From the NCBI GenBank assembly GCA_050692985.1, contig JBOGVZ010000061.1, positions 62,001 through 126,000 on the forward strand: a stretch of DNA of 64,000 nucleotides, given 5' to 3'. The position numbers and the translations under genes are program-made. The stretch is from JBOGVZ01 sp050692985 (GTDB taxonomy: Bacteria; Actinomycetota; UBA4738; CALAEC01). How positions within the stretch are numbered: position 1 is the stretch's first letter; each line of letters opens with the position of its first letter. Of this stretch, positions 8,343 to 15,736 are shown piece after piece. Under the pieces are notes generated by a model. It had not been told where the DNA came from. It saw only the letters and a list, made by a program, of their open reading frames with translations, and did no database searches.

Positions 8343-8940
8343 ATGAGTGAGACCACGTGGCAAATACTCTTGGCTTTGACAGTTGTTGCTGTCGTGATTG
8401 AAGGGATGGTTCTTGTAGGCGTCCTGCGGGAGCTGGGGGCCCTCCTACTCCATGTTGGCCCTACTCGATACGGAGATATCGAGGAAGGAACCGAAAGCGG
8501 GTATGGAGGTAGCAGTCAAGGCATTGGACTTCTCTTCACCGACGGCGATGCTCTTTCTAAGCCCCACGTGCAGGTTTTGCCGGCCCATCGTATCGGCGCT
8601 GCCTCGCGTGAGGGTCGCCTATCCCGAAGTGGAGATTGTGCCAATCGTCGTCGGCGAAGACGAGGAAGCGAAAGTCCGCTTCTTGACGGAGCACGGGCTG
8701 GACGCACGGGTGGATTTGGACGACTTGTTCGCCGATTGGTCTATCCCTGGGACTCCCTTCGCAGTGGGAGTCGGGACGGATCGACGAATCGTGACGAGCG
8801 GCATCGTCAATACTCTTCCGCAGCTTGAAACCTTCGCGCAAACCATCCTTCATCGCACCCGTGTGGGAGAGGATGCGCACGAATCCAGCGCATCTAGTGC
8901 AGGGGGCAAGCTAGTTCCCCTTGGGAAGCCCGTGGAGTAG
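8343..8940 (+). pseudogene. MauD-like membrane-anchored thioredoxin-fold protein, frameshifted
   Basis: The gene starts at ATG 8343 with an N-terminal membrane anchor followed by RELGALLLHVGPTRYGDIEEG, as in MauD proteins. The frame then breaks: one extra A around 8489 must be ignored to continue into PKAGMEVAVKALDF and LFLSPTCRFCRPI, which holds the thioredoxin CxxC. The C-terminal frame runs on to 8940. MauD proteins are thought to act in disulfide formation or isomerisation in the periplasmic light chain. Either the gene is recently dead or the extra base is a sequencing error; the rest of the coding sequence looks undamaged. Confidence 0.75.
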
Positions 8941-8955
8941 AGAAAGGAAGCCGAG

Positions 8956-9501
8956 GTGGCTGTTACGCCGAGCCCTTCACGCATCGGAAACGCAACTGGT
9001 TACTTGGCACGAGGCCTGGCGTCCCGAGTTACACGGAGATCCTTCCTCGGGCATGCCGGACGCCTTGCCATCGTTGCCGCAGGAGCGGGACTGTGGACAG
9101 GTCTCCTGGCTGAAAGATCACATGCGTTGCAGTGTGACTGTGCAGGGAGAAACTGCGATGCAGGCTGTAGTGGATCGCGGCCATGTCCTGGAGGGTGCGA
9201 ACCTGAGGACTGCGGCCACAGTATCAGCTGCAAAGGCCTGACCGGGACCGGCGGACAGTGTCCAAGCGACACTGTGATGTGCGGATCATGGACTTGCAGC
9301 TGCGGCAATTGCTCAAGTGGAATTGCCGTCTGGACCGACTGTTGTGCGAGCGCCGGGCAATGTCAAGATCCCGAGTCCTGCCATTGCAAGAAGAAGGACA
9401 CGGACGGCCGCAAGCGACCCACCTGTTGCTACAAGAAGTGCTACGTGGGCAACAATCCCAACTGCCACTACATCGTCGGTCGCTTCCGGCAATGCGCGTG
9501 A
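8956..9501 (+). CDS. MauA-like (methylamine dehydrogenase light-chain family) Cys-rich exported protein
   Basis: The 181-aa product starts at GTG 8956 behind AAGGAAG. Its leader contains the twin-arginine motif TRRSFLG followed by a hydrophobic stretch, like MauA precursors. The mature part is packed with cysteines, including WTDCC and CHYIVG, which align by eye with the RDCC and YHCTI regions of MauA. One TTQ tryptophan has a counterpart in GSWTCSC. The second, normally in IIWCFG, appears to be replaced (CCYKKCYVG). No heavy-chain MauB gene is present. It may be a redox scaffold with a different modification or a structural Cys-rich protein. The fold assignment is likely; the function is open. 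Confidence 0.65.
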   Translation: MAVTPSPSRIGNATGYLARGLASRVTRRSFLGHAGRLAIVAAGAGLWTGLLAERSHALQCDCAGRNCDAGCSGSRPCPGGCEPEDCGHSISCKGLTGTGGQCPSDTVMCGSWTCSCGNCSSGIAVWTDCCASAGQCQDPESCHCKKKDTDGRKRPTCCYKKCYVGNNPNCHYIVGRFRQCA

Positions 9502-9551
9502 GTCAAGCCTGGCTGCGGAGGAGAGAAGGCTTGCTGACGCGGAGGCCGCGC

Positions 9552-9707
9552 ATGAGGTTCTCCCGCATTCTCGTCAGTTCTTACGCCTTGGCGAGCGCCT
9601 TCTTGGCCACGGTTGTGATGCTGGTGCCTTCCGGGAAAATGACACTTGGAATGGCTGTCCTGGTGGCAGCTCTAGTCGCCGGATGGTCGTCTAGTTGGTC
9701 CCCATGA
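9552..9707 (+). CDS. Small membrane protein, 51 aa
   Basis: The ATG at 9552 is preceded by GGAGG with six bases of spacing, a clear ribosome site. The product MRFSRILVSSYALASAFLA... has two hydrophobic segments separated by PSGKM. Its stop lies nine bases before the next gene. I do not recognise a family. Position within the mau-like operon suggests a membrane accessory subunit. Confidence 0.6.
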   Translation: MRFSRILVSSYALASAFLATVVMLVPSGKMTLGMAVLVAALVAGWSSSWSP

Positions 9708-9716
9708 GGATTGTCG

Positions 9717-10325
9717 ATGGCATTGACCATCAATCCCGCCGGGAGCGGGTCACGGACCAGGTGGCTGGGCAACGCATCAGCGTTCCTATCAGGCGTCTGG
9801 ATGGGCGCCCTACTGTCCGCTGGCGTTGCCCTAGTGGTGGTGGACTTCCTGTCTCTATTCCTAACCACTGAGTGGCTTGTCTTGTTGTTCGTCCTTTTCG
9901 CACTACTCGCGATGGCGAGAGATGTTGGGTTGAGAGCGCCGGTTCCATATCGGACTCGTCAGGTCCCCGAGTGGTGGCGCTCAGCGATGCCTTTGGGTGC
10001 CGCATCGTTCGGCTACGGCTCGCTGCTGGGGTTCGGATTCGCCGCTCCTTTCTCCTCGTCAACTCACGCCCTGTTTGTCGCCGCTCTTCCCTTTGTGAGA
10101 TCCCCCCTAGCGGTTCTCTCCGCCGTGATCCTTTTCGGCTTGGGCAAGACCATTGTCCTGACTCTGACCCATAACACGCACTCGGAATCGGGCCTACTGC
10201 TGGACCTCCCATCGACGGAACTCCGAAACAGGGCGGCCCTTTGGGTGCGTCGAGCCACTAGCCTCTCCGCCTCTCTCCTCGTACTCGTATCCCTGCTCAG
10301 CTCTTACGTCCGAGGGGGACTGTGA
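9717..10325 (+). CDS. Hypothetical polytopic membrane protein
   Basis: The 202-aa product from ATG 9717 (GAGGA six bases upstream) has about five hydrophobic segments and a conserved-looking loop VPYRTRQVPEWW. A TTG at 9711 is possible but sits directly on the Shine-Dalgarno. It follows the 51-aa gene by nine bases and closes the mau-like operon. The family is not recognised; a role in electron transfer to the MauA-like protein is only a guess from position. Confidence 0.6.
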   Translation: MALTINPAGSGSRTRWLGNASAFLSGVWMGALLSAGVALVVVDFLSLFLTTEWLVLLFVLFALLAMARDVGLRAPVPYRTRQVPEWWRSAMPLGAASFGYGSLLGFGFAAPFSSSTHALFVAALPFVRSPLAVLSAVILFGLGKTIVLTLTHNTHSESGLLLDLPSTELRNRAALWVRRATSLSASLLVLVSLLSSYVRGGL

Positions 10326-10335
10326 GAGGTGTCTG

Positions 10336-10341
10336 TATAAG
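10336..10341 (+). promoter_or_regulatory. Weak -10-like TATAAG before the sigma-factor gene
   Basis: TATAAG lies 83 bases upstream of the sigma start and is followed by a short inverted repeat AGACG-N5-CGTCT. I do not see an ECF-type -35/-10 pair with proper spacing, so autoregulation is not supported here. Confidence 0.25.
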
Positions 10342-10376
10342 ACGTCCCGCGTCTATGCGAACCGAGCCCCTTGAGC

Positions 10377-10432
10377 GTTCATGATGAGAGATGGCTGAGG
10401 CGATGTTCATGATGAGAGATGGCTGAGGCGAT
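10377..10432 (+). repeat. Perfect 28-bp tandem duplication over the sigma-factor start
   Basis: Bases 10377-10404 and 10405-10432 are identical. Each copy contains a GATGAGAG ribosome-site-like stretch and ATGGCTGAGGCGAT. The second copy provides the sigma start at 10419. The first provides an ATG at 10391 that opens an 11-codon frame ending at 10426, overlapping the real start by eight bases. Confidence 0.85.
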
Positions 10433-10952
10433 AAGGCTGGTTCGGCAGGAGAATCACTCGGCGGAATCTTCCGAGGACTTCTCCTCCTTCTTCCAAGGCG
10501 AACACGCGCGCCTGTTCCGCGCGTTGGTGATCGTGACGAAGAACCTGGCAGACGCGGAGGACGTGACGCAGGAAGCCTTCGTTCGGGTCTGGGAGAGATG
10601 GGACAGGGTACGAGAAATGGAGGATCCAGTCGGATATTTGTATCGAATCGCCCTCAATCTCGTGTTTCAGAAGAGACGTCGGGCAGCCACGGCAGCACGG
10701 CGGCTTGCCAGAGGGTTCGCAAGAGGAGACAGCTACGACGATCCGCTGGACAGAGTGGAGGCTACCGACACCGTGGCCCGACTTCTGCTCGGCCTTCCAC
10801 CCCGACAGCGAGCCGCGGTGGTCTTGACACAGATGCTCGGGTACGACTCAACGGCTGCCGCGGCAATCCTGAAGATTCGCCCGGGCACGGTTCGAATGCT
10901 GGTCTCTCAAGCCCGCGCGCTACTCAACAGTCAGTCTAGGGAGGGAAAGTGA
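10419..10952 (+). CDS. ECF-type RNA polymerase sigma factor
   Basis: The 177-aa protein has region 2 (FFQGEHARLFRALVIVTKN through DAEDVTQEAFVRVWERW) and region 4 (LGLPPRQRAAVVLTQMLGY with the helix-turn-helix AAAILKIRPGTVRMLVSQAR), with no region 1 or 3, as in extracytoplasmic-function sigma factors. It starts inside the second copy of a 28-bp tandem repeat. The next gene overlaps its stop and encodes a one-pass membrane protein with a basic cytoplasmic head, likely its regulator. Its low-GC composition matches the mau-like genes, so it may control them or be co-transferred. Confidence 0.85.
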   Translation: MAEAIRLVRQENHSAESSEDFSSFFQGEHARLFRALVIVTKNLADAEDVTQEAFVRVWERWDRVREMEDPVGYLYRIALNLVFQKRRRAATAARRLARGFARGDSYDDPLDRVEATDTVARLLLGLPPRQRAAVVLTQMLGYDSTAAAAILKIRPGTVRMLVSQARALLNSQSREGK

Positions 10953-11593
10953 CGGACATGAGGAAGGAGATTCAGCGGCTGGGGCAGAACTTCGGTCCAC
11001 CGGATGACGCCTGGGAGAAGGTGGTTGAAAGGCGGCGTCGACGCAGCCGACGCCGCCGGTGGAACGTGGCGGTCATTGCACTTGGGCTCTCGATGGGCAC
11101 CCTCGGGGTCCTGGCATATGGCCTCAGTGGACTTGGCCAGTCATCGCAGTCCGGGCAGGCGCGTGATCTCGAAGCAGGGGAGCAAGTACCCGTCCAGTGC
11201 CCAGCCCATGAGGGTCCTTACGCATCAGTCGTCACACCAGCTTCCGCGCCGCCTGGGAGTTTCGCGCTTGTCAGCGGGAAGATTCCACAAGGAGGACCCG
11301 GGGAGGGCGGTTCGGCCGTGGGGAGCATAACTAAGGTCCGCGTGTGGTGGAACCTTGATCCGAATGCCTGGTGGAGCGCCCTCGTGGAGACCACCCCACC
11401 GACGGCGGCGACCGATGGTCCCGTCCTGCTTCTGGGAGAAGAGGATGTCTCGGGCAAGTGTGGGTACGAGATCTCTTTCAAGGTGCCTGACGTTCCCCCC
11501 GGAACCTATCCGATCGTCGCCCTGTACTCGGGACCGGATGTGGGGGGGCCGAGCACAGCCATGCTGGAACCGGCCACGTTCACCGTGGAGTGA
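10949..11593 (+). CDS. Putative membrane-anchored partner of the ECF sigma factor
   Basis: The 214-aa product starts at a GTG that overlaps the sigma stop (GTGA), indicating coupled translation. It has a short N-terminal region, a very basic stretch (RRRRRSRRRRW), one membrane segment near 40-60 and an extracytoplasmic domain that ends with PPGTYPIVALYSG, resembling a beta-sandwich. It lacks a recognisable zinc anti-sigma motif. The same gene order, with a similar topology, recurs at 59373-60849. A regulatory role is inferred from position only. Confidence 0.6.
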   Translation: MTDMRKEIQRLGQNFGPPDDAWEKVVERRRRRSRRRRWNVAVIALGLSMGTLGVLAYGLSGLGQSSQSGQARDLEAGEQVPVQCPAHEGPYASVVTPASAPPGSFALVSGKIPQGGPGEGGSAVGSITKVRVWWNLDPNAWWSALVETTPPTAATDGPVLLLGEEDVSGKCGYEISFKVPDVPPGTYPIVALYSGPDVGGPSTAMLEPATFTVE

Positions 11594-11642
11594 ATCCGTT
11601 TCGCACGCACACGGCGGCCTTGAGGGAGGGGGCCCAAGCATC

Positions 11643-11648
11643 TACGGT
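11643..11648 (+). promoter_or_regulatory. -10 box TACGGT six bases before a start codon (leaderless)
   Basis: TACGGT is followed by exactly six bases and then ATG 11655, so the transcript would begin at or next to the start codon. Confidence 0.5.
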
Positions 11649-11654
11649 GGAGGC

Positions 11655-11858
11655 ATGCCGAACACGGTGACGCCCGAGCACGTGGGGAAGCGGGTCACGA
11701 TCCAGTACGAGCTCCCGAACGGCTACGTGAGCGAGGTCGTCGGCGTGCTCAAGTGGTTCGACGAGGCGGCCCAGACCTTCGTGGTCGAGGATCGCCACGG
11801 CCGCCTGGTCCGGGTGCCGCTCAAGGGCATCCGCCACGGCAAGCCCGTGGTGCAGTAG
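11655..11858 (+). CDS. Small SH3-barrel-like protein, 67 aa
   Basis: The product MPNTVTPEHVGKRVTIQYELP... alternates short beta strands and ends with RLVRVPLKGIRHGKPVV. From memory it resembles the N-terminal domain of certain actinobacterial GNAT acetyltransferases (VGRRV...VVGVL...VRVP...GK.V), here as a free-standing unit. The start is fixed by the leaderless -10 box; the GGAGG overlapping the spacer is too close to act as a Shine-Dalgarno. Its GC content is back at the chromosomal level, so it is probably not part of the mobile DNA. Function unknown. Confidence 0.65.
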   Translation: MPNTVTPEHVGKRVTIQYELPNGYVSEVVGVLKWFDEAAQTFVVEDRHGRLVRVPLKGIRHGKPVVQ

Positions 11859-12099
11859 GCCTCACTGCTTCACCCTGCGCTTGGTAGGTGACAGCCTGCC
11901 AGCGCATCCGGAGCCGCCGGTGCATCGCAGCGGTAGGGGAGCTCTTCGAGAGCCTGGCTGAGAACCGCGAACCCGGCGGCCCGGGGCGCGCCGACTGGCG
12001 ATAGGACTGTGCGCCACGTGCGCCGATCAGTGAGCGACCGGCGAGCGCGCCCCGAACCAACCGGGTGCATCCGTCCACTGGCTTGCGGAAGGAGGCACC
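11859..12099 (+). other. Long non-coding left end of the IS110 element (possible bridge-RNA region)
   Basis: About 240 bases without a plausible gene precede the IS110 transposase. IS110-family elements are known to transcribe a bridge RNA from this position. The stretch is rich in short complementary segments, and ATAGGAC at 12001-12007 recurs at the right end (13328-13334). The bridge-RNA assignment is inference from family and position; I did not fold it. Confidence 0.4.
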
Positions 12100-13326
12100 A
12101 TGGAAGGTAGGGCATCACCCGGTCCCCGTCACGCCGGCGTGGACTGGTCGTGGGAACACCACGCGGTGTGCGTGGTTGGAGGCGACGGGGCGGTCCTCGA
12201 TCGGTTCGTCGTGAAGCACCAGGTCGCAGGGCTCAAGGAGCTCTGCTGGCGGCTGAAGGCCCTTGAGGTGGCCCGCGTGGCGATCGAACGCCCCGACGGC
12301 CCTGCCGTCCAGGCGCTGCTCGAGGCGGGGTTCGAGGTGGTCGTGATCGCCTCGCGCCAGGTGAAGGCGCTTCGCCTTCGCTACGGAAGCTCCGGCAACA
12401 AGGACGACCGCTTCGACGCCTACGTCCTTGCCGACGTCCTTCGCACGGACGGACACAGCCTCCGGGCACTGCGGCCCGACTCCGGCGCTACCAGGGCCCT
12501 CCGGGCACTAGTGTGTCGCCCGGAAGGATCTCATCAAGCACCGGCTGGCCCTCGCCAACCAGCTCCGGGCGAACCTCCTGCAGGCCTTCCCAGGCGCGAT
12601 CGGGCTGTTCGCGGACCTCGACAGCCCGATCTTCCCTGGCCTTCCTCAGGAGGTTCCCCACCGGGGAACGGGCGACCCGGCTCACCGAGCGCCGCCTGCA
12701 GGCCTGGCTTCGCTCCGTGGGCTACGCGGGACGCAAGCCTGCCTCGGAGCTTCTCGCCCACTTGCAGGAGACCGCGGATGGACTCTCCGGGGAGGCCGGC
12801 GAAGGCCATGGCGTGGTCACCATCCAGCTCGTCGACCTACTGAGCAGGGTCCGCTCCCGCATCGACGTGCTCGATCGGCGGATCCGGGAGGCGCTCGAGC
12901 TGCATCCCGACGGCAAGATCTTCATGTCGTTCCCCCGAGCGGGGATGAACCGGGCCGCATTTGCTGCTCGCGGAGATCGGTGACTGTCGCGAGCGGTTCC
13001 CCGACGAAGGCTCCCTTGCCGCCGCAGCTGGTGTGGCTCCCTCAACCCGAGCCTCCGGCAAGCCCTGGCACGTGTCGTTTCGGCGGGGCTGCAACAAGAA
13101 GCTGCGCGAGGCGCTGATCGACTTCGCCCAGGACAGCGTGCGGGCCAGTCCCTGGGCAGAGGACATCTACCGGCGAGCTCGCCACCGAGGCATGCGCCAC
13201 CCACATGCGGCCCGGGTAGTTGCTCGGGCGTGGGTCAGAGTGATGTGGAGATGCTGGACCGACCGTGTCGCCTACGACCCATCACGTCACGGCGGCGCCA
13301 ACCGTCTCGCGGAGGCCATGCGTTGA
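12100..13326 (+). pseudogene. IS110-family transposase, three frame changes
   Basis: ATG 12100 follows AAGGAGG with a good spacing. The first part has the RuvC-like DEDD domain (GVDWSWEHHAVCVV, NKDDRFDAYVLADVL). The frame then shifts near 12512 (continuing ARKDLIKHRLALANQLRA), again near 12640 (LAFLRRFPTGERATRLTE) and once more near 12950 (LLAEIGDCRERFPDEGSLAA), after which the Transposase_20 part (AAGVAPSTRASGKP, FRRGCNKKLREALIDFA) runs to 13326. All parts of the protein are present, so this is a recently decayed copy, or several reading errors occur together. Confidence 0.8.
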
Positions 13327-13336
13327 CATAGGACCC

Positions 13337-14338
13337 TCAGGCCAGGCGGACCCCGGCCCCGGCGATCACCCGGCCGACCACCCGGGCCTCCACGTCACGG
13401 AGCGCCCTGACCGCCTCCGCGGCCCGGTCCGGCGGGACCACCAGCACCATCCCCAGGCCCATGTTGAGCGTCCCGGCCAGGTCCTCGTCGGAGACACCCG
13501 CCCGCCCGCCCACCCACCGGATCACCGGAGGCACCTCCCAGGCATGCCGGTCCAGCTCGGCCCCAAGACCCTCCGGCAGGGCCCGGGGCACGTTCTCCAC
13601 CAGGCCGCCCCCGGTGACGTGGGCCGCCGCGCTCACCAGTCCCTCCCGGGCGGCCGCCAGGACCGGGCGCACGTAGATCGTCGTCGGCTCCAGGAGCTCG
13701 TCGGCCAGCGGCCGGGACAGCCCCTCCGGCGTGTCGTCGAGGCCGATGCCGGAGTCGCCGAGGACCGTGCGGACCAGGCTGAAGCCGTTCGAGTGGAGCC
13801 CCGAGGACGGCAGCCCCACCAGCACGTCGCCCTCACGGACGTGGTGCGGACCGAGCACGTCGGTCTCGGCCACGATCCCCACGCAGAAGCCCGCCAGGTC
13901 GAACCGCCCCTCGGCCAGGTGACCGGGGTGCTCCGCGGTCTCCCCGCCGAGCAGGGCGCACCCGGCCCGGCGGCACCCCTCGGCCACCCCGGCCACCAGG
14001 GAGGCCACGGCCTCGGGCACCAGCCGATCGGTCACGATGTAGTCCAGGAACAGCAGGGGCTCGGCCCCGGTGCACACCACGTCGTTGGCGCACATGGCCA
14101 CCAGGTCGATCCCCACGGTGTCCAGCCTGCCGGCTTCCCGGGCGATCTCCACCTTCGTCCCCACGCCGTCGGAGGCCGCGGCCAGCAGCCGGCCGTCGCC
14201 GAGCGAGAACAGCCCGGCGAACCCGCCCACGGAAGCCACCACCTCCGGCCGCGAGGCGGAGGCGGCCAGGTCCCGGATCAGGTCGGTGGCGCGGCGGGCC
14301 GCATCGCGGTCGACCCCGGAGCGCCGGTAGGCGTCCAC
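13337..14338 (-). CDS. purM: Phosphoribosylformylglycinamidine cyclo-ligase (AIR synthetase)
   Basis: It converts FGAM to AIR with ATP in step five of purine synthesis. The 333-aa protein has the AIRS signature ASDGVGTKVEIA, GIDLVAMCANDVVCTGAEPL, LLGGETAEHPG and LPSSGLHSNGFSLVR. It starts at GTG directly after the purF stop (TAGGTG), so translation is coupled. It is the last gene of the purine operon; the decayed IS110 begins just beyond its stop and may have replaced the native terminator. Confidence 0.95.
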   Translation of the reverse strand: MDAYRRSGVDRDAARRATDLIRDLAASASRPEVVASVGGFAGLFSLGDGRLLAAASDGVGTKVEIAREAGRLDTVGIDLVAMCANDVVCTGAEPLLFLDYIVTDRLVPEAVASLVAGVAEGCRRAGCALLGGETAEHPGHLAEGRFDLAGFCVGIVAETDVLGPHHVREGDVLVGLPSSGLHSNGFSLVRTVLGDSGIGLDDTPEGLSRPLADELLEPTTIYVRPVLAAAREGLVSAAAHVTGGGLVENVPRALPEGLGAELDRHAWEVPPVIRWVGGRAGVSDEDLAGTLNMGLGMVLVVPPDRAAEAVRALRDVEARVVGRVIAGAGVRLA

Positions 14339-15736
14339 CTACTCCTTCTCGAGGAGGTGCTTCGACGGGGTCTGCTCGGCGACGGAGATCGGGTACTCCC
14401 CGTCGAAGCAGGCCCGGCAGAACGTGTCGGACGGAGCCCCCGTGGCCGCCACCAGCGAGGACAGGGACAGATACGCCAGCGTGTCGGCCCCGATGAACTC
14501 GCGGATCTCGCCGACCGACATCCCGGCGGCCACCAGCTCCTCGCGGGTCGACATGTCGATCCCGTAGTAGCAGGGCCACTGGATCGGGGGGCTGGTGATC
14601 CGCATGTGGACCTCCGCCGCGCCGGCATCCCGGAGCATCTGCACGATCTGCCTGGTGGTGGTCCCGCGGACGATCGAGTCGTCCACCACGGCCAGGCGCT
14701 TGCCCCGGATCGTCTCGGCCACGGGGTTCAGCTTCATCCGGACCCCCAGCTGACGGAGCCCCGGGGTGGGCTGGATGAACGTGCGGTGCACATAGCGGTT
14801 CTTGATCAGGCCCTCGCCGTAGGGCACCCCGGCCGCCTCGGCGAACCCCTGCGCGGCCGAGTGCCCGGTGTCCGGGACGGGGATGACCATGTCGGCCGCG
14901 ACCGGGGCCTCCCTGGCCAGGCGCCGGCCCATCTCCCGCCGGGCCTCGTGGACGCTCCGCCCGTACAGGTGAGAGTCCGCCCGGGCCAGGTAGACGAACT
15001 CGAACAGGCACAGCGCGGGGGTGGGCGCGTCCGCGAAGCGGGCCGAGCGCAGCCCCCGCTCGTCGATCATCACGAGCTCGCCGGGCTCGACCTCCCGGAC
15101 GTACGACGCCCCTACGATGTCCAGGGCCGCCGTCTCCGACGCCAGCACGAACCCCCGCTCGCCGATGCGCCCGATCGCCAGCGGCCGGAGCCCGTGTGGG
15201 TCCCGGGCGCCGAACACCGTCCCCTCGTCCATCATCACGAACGAGAACGCGCCCCGGAGCGAGGGCAGGACCCGCAGCGCCGCGGCTTCCAGCCCGTCCT
15301 CGATCTCCCGGGCCAGCAGCGTGGCCACCAGATCGGAGTCGGTGGTGGCCTTCCCCCGGCGGCCCACCCGTTCGGCCAGCTCGGCCGTGTTCACCAGGTT
15401 GCCGTTGTGGCCCAGGGCCAGACCCCGGCGCCCGTCGGTCTTGAACGACGGCTGGGCGTTGTCCCACGTGGTCGAGCCGGTCGTGGAGTACCGCGTGTGC
15501 CCGATGCACAGGTCGCCCTGGAGCGTCTGGAGGGTCCCCTCGTTGAACACCTGGGACACCAGCCCGAGCTCCCGGTACACCAGGATGTTGTGTCCGTCGG
15601 AGACGGCCATCCCGGCCGACTCCTGGCCGCGGTGCTGGAGCGCGAAAAGGCCGAAGTACGTCAGCCGGGAGACGTCCTCATCGGGAGCCCAGATCCCGAA
15701 GAGGCCACACGCTTCCCTGGGGCCTTCCCCGCTCAC
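14339..15736 (-). CDS. purF: Amidophosphoribosyltransferase
   Basis: It catalyses the first committed step, PRPP plus glutamine to phosphoribosylamine. From GTG 15736 the product has 465 residues with a nine-residue propeptide (MSGEGPREA) before the catalytic Cys of CGLFGIW, as in Bacillus-type PurF. It has the N-terminal nucleophile glutaminase (ALQHRGQESAGM), the PRTase motif VVDDSIVRGTTTRQIV and the cysteines of a possible Fe-S cluster (CLFEF, CYYGID, CRACFDG). A TACGAT -10 lies eight bases before the GTG, implying an internal leaderless start. The frame is open upstream into an MGMT-like domain, which would block the N-terminal Cys if translated as one chain. Confidence 0.93.
   Translation of the reverse strand: MSGEGPREACGLFGIWAPDEDVSRLTYFGLFALQHRGQESAGMAVSDGHNILVYRELGLVSQVFNEGTLQTLQGDLCIGHTRYSTTGSTTWDNAQPSFKTDGRRGLALGHNGNLVNTAELAERVGRRGKATTDSDLVATLLAREIEDGLEAAALRVLPSLRGAFSFVMMDEGTVFGARDPHGLRPLAIGRIGERGFVLASETAALDIVGASYVREVEPGELVMIDERGLRSARFADAPTPALCLFEFVYLARADSHLYGRSVHEARREMGRRLAREAPVAADMVIPVPDTGHSAAQGFAEAAGVPYGEGLIKNRYVHRTFIQPTPGLRQLGVRMKLNPVAETIRGKRLAVVDDSIVRGTTTRQIVQMLRDAGAAEVHMRITSPPIQWPCYYGIDMSTREELVAAGMSVGEIREFIGADTLAYLSLSSLVAATGAPSDTFCRACFDGEYPISVAEQTPSKHLLEKE

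Larger units (their letters stand above)
11859..13335 (+). mobile_element. IS110-family insertion sequence, decayed
   Basis: The element consists of the non-coding left end, a broken DEDD-type transposase gene and a right end near TTGACATAGGAC (13323-13334), a sequence form common at the end of actinobacterial IS110 copies. It lies between the 67-aa gene and purM, whose stop is at 13337. The exact termini cannot be set because IS110 elements make no inverted repeats and little or no target duplication. It marks the right edge of the lower-GC island. Confidence 0.65.
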
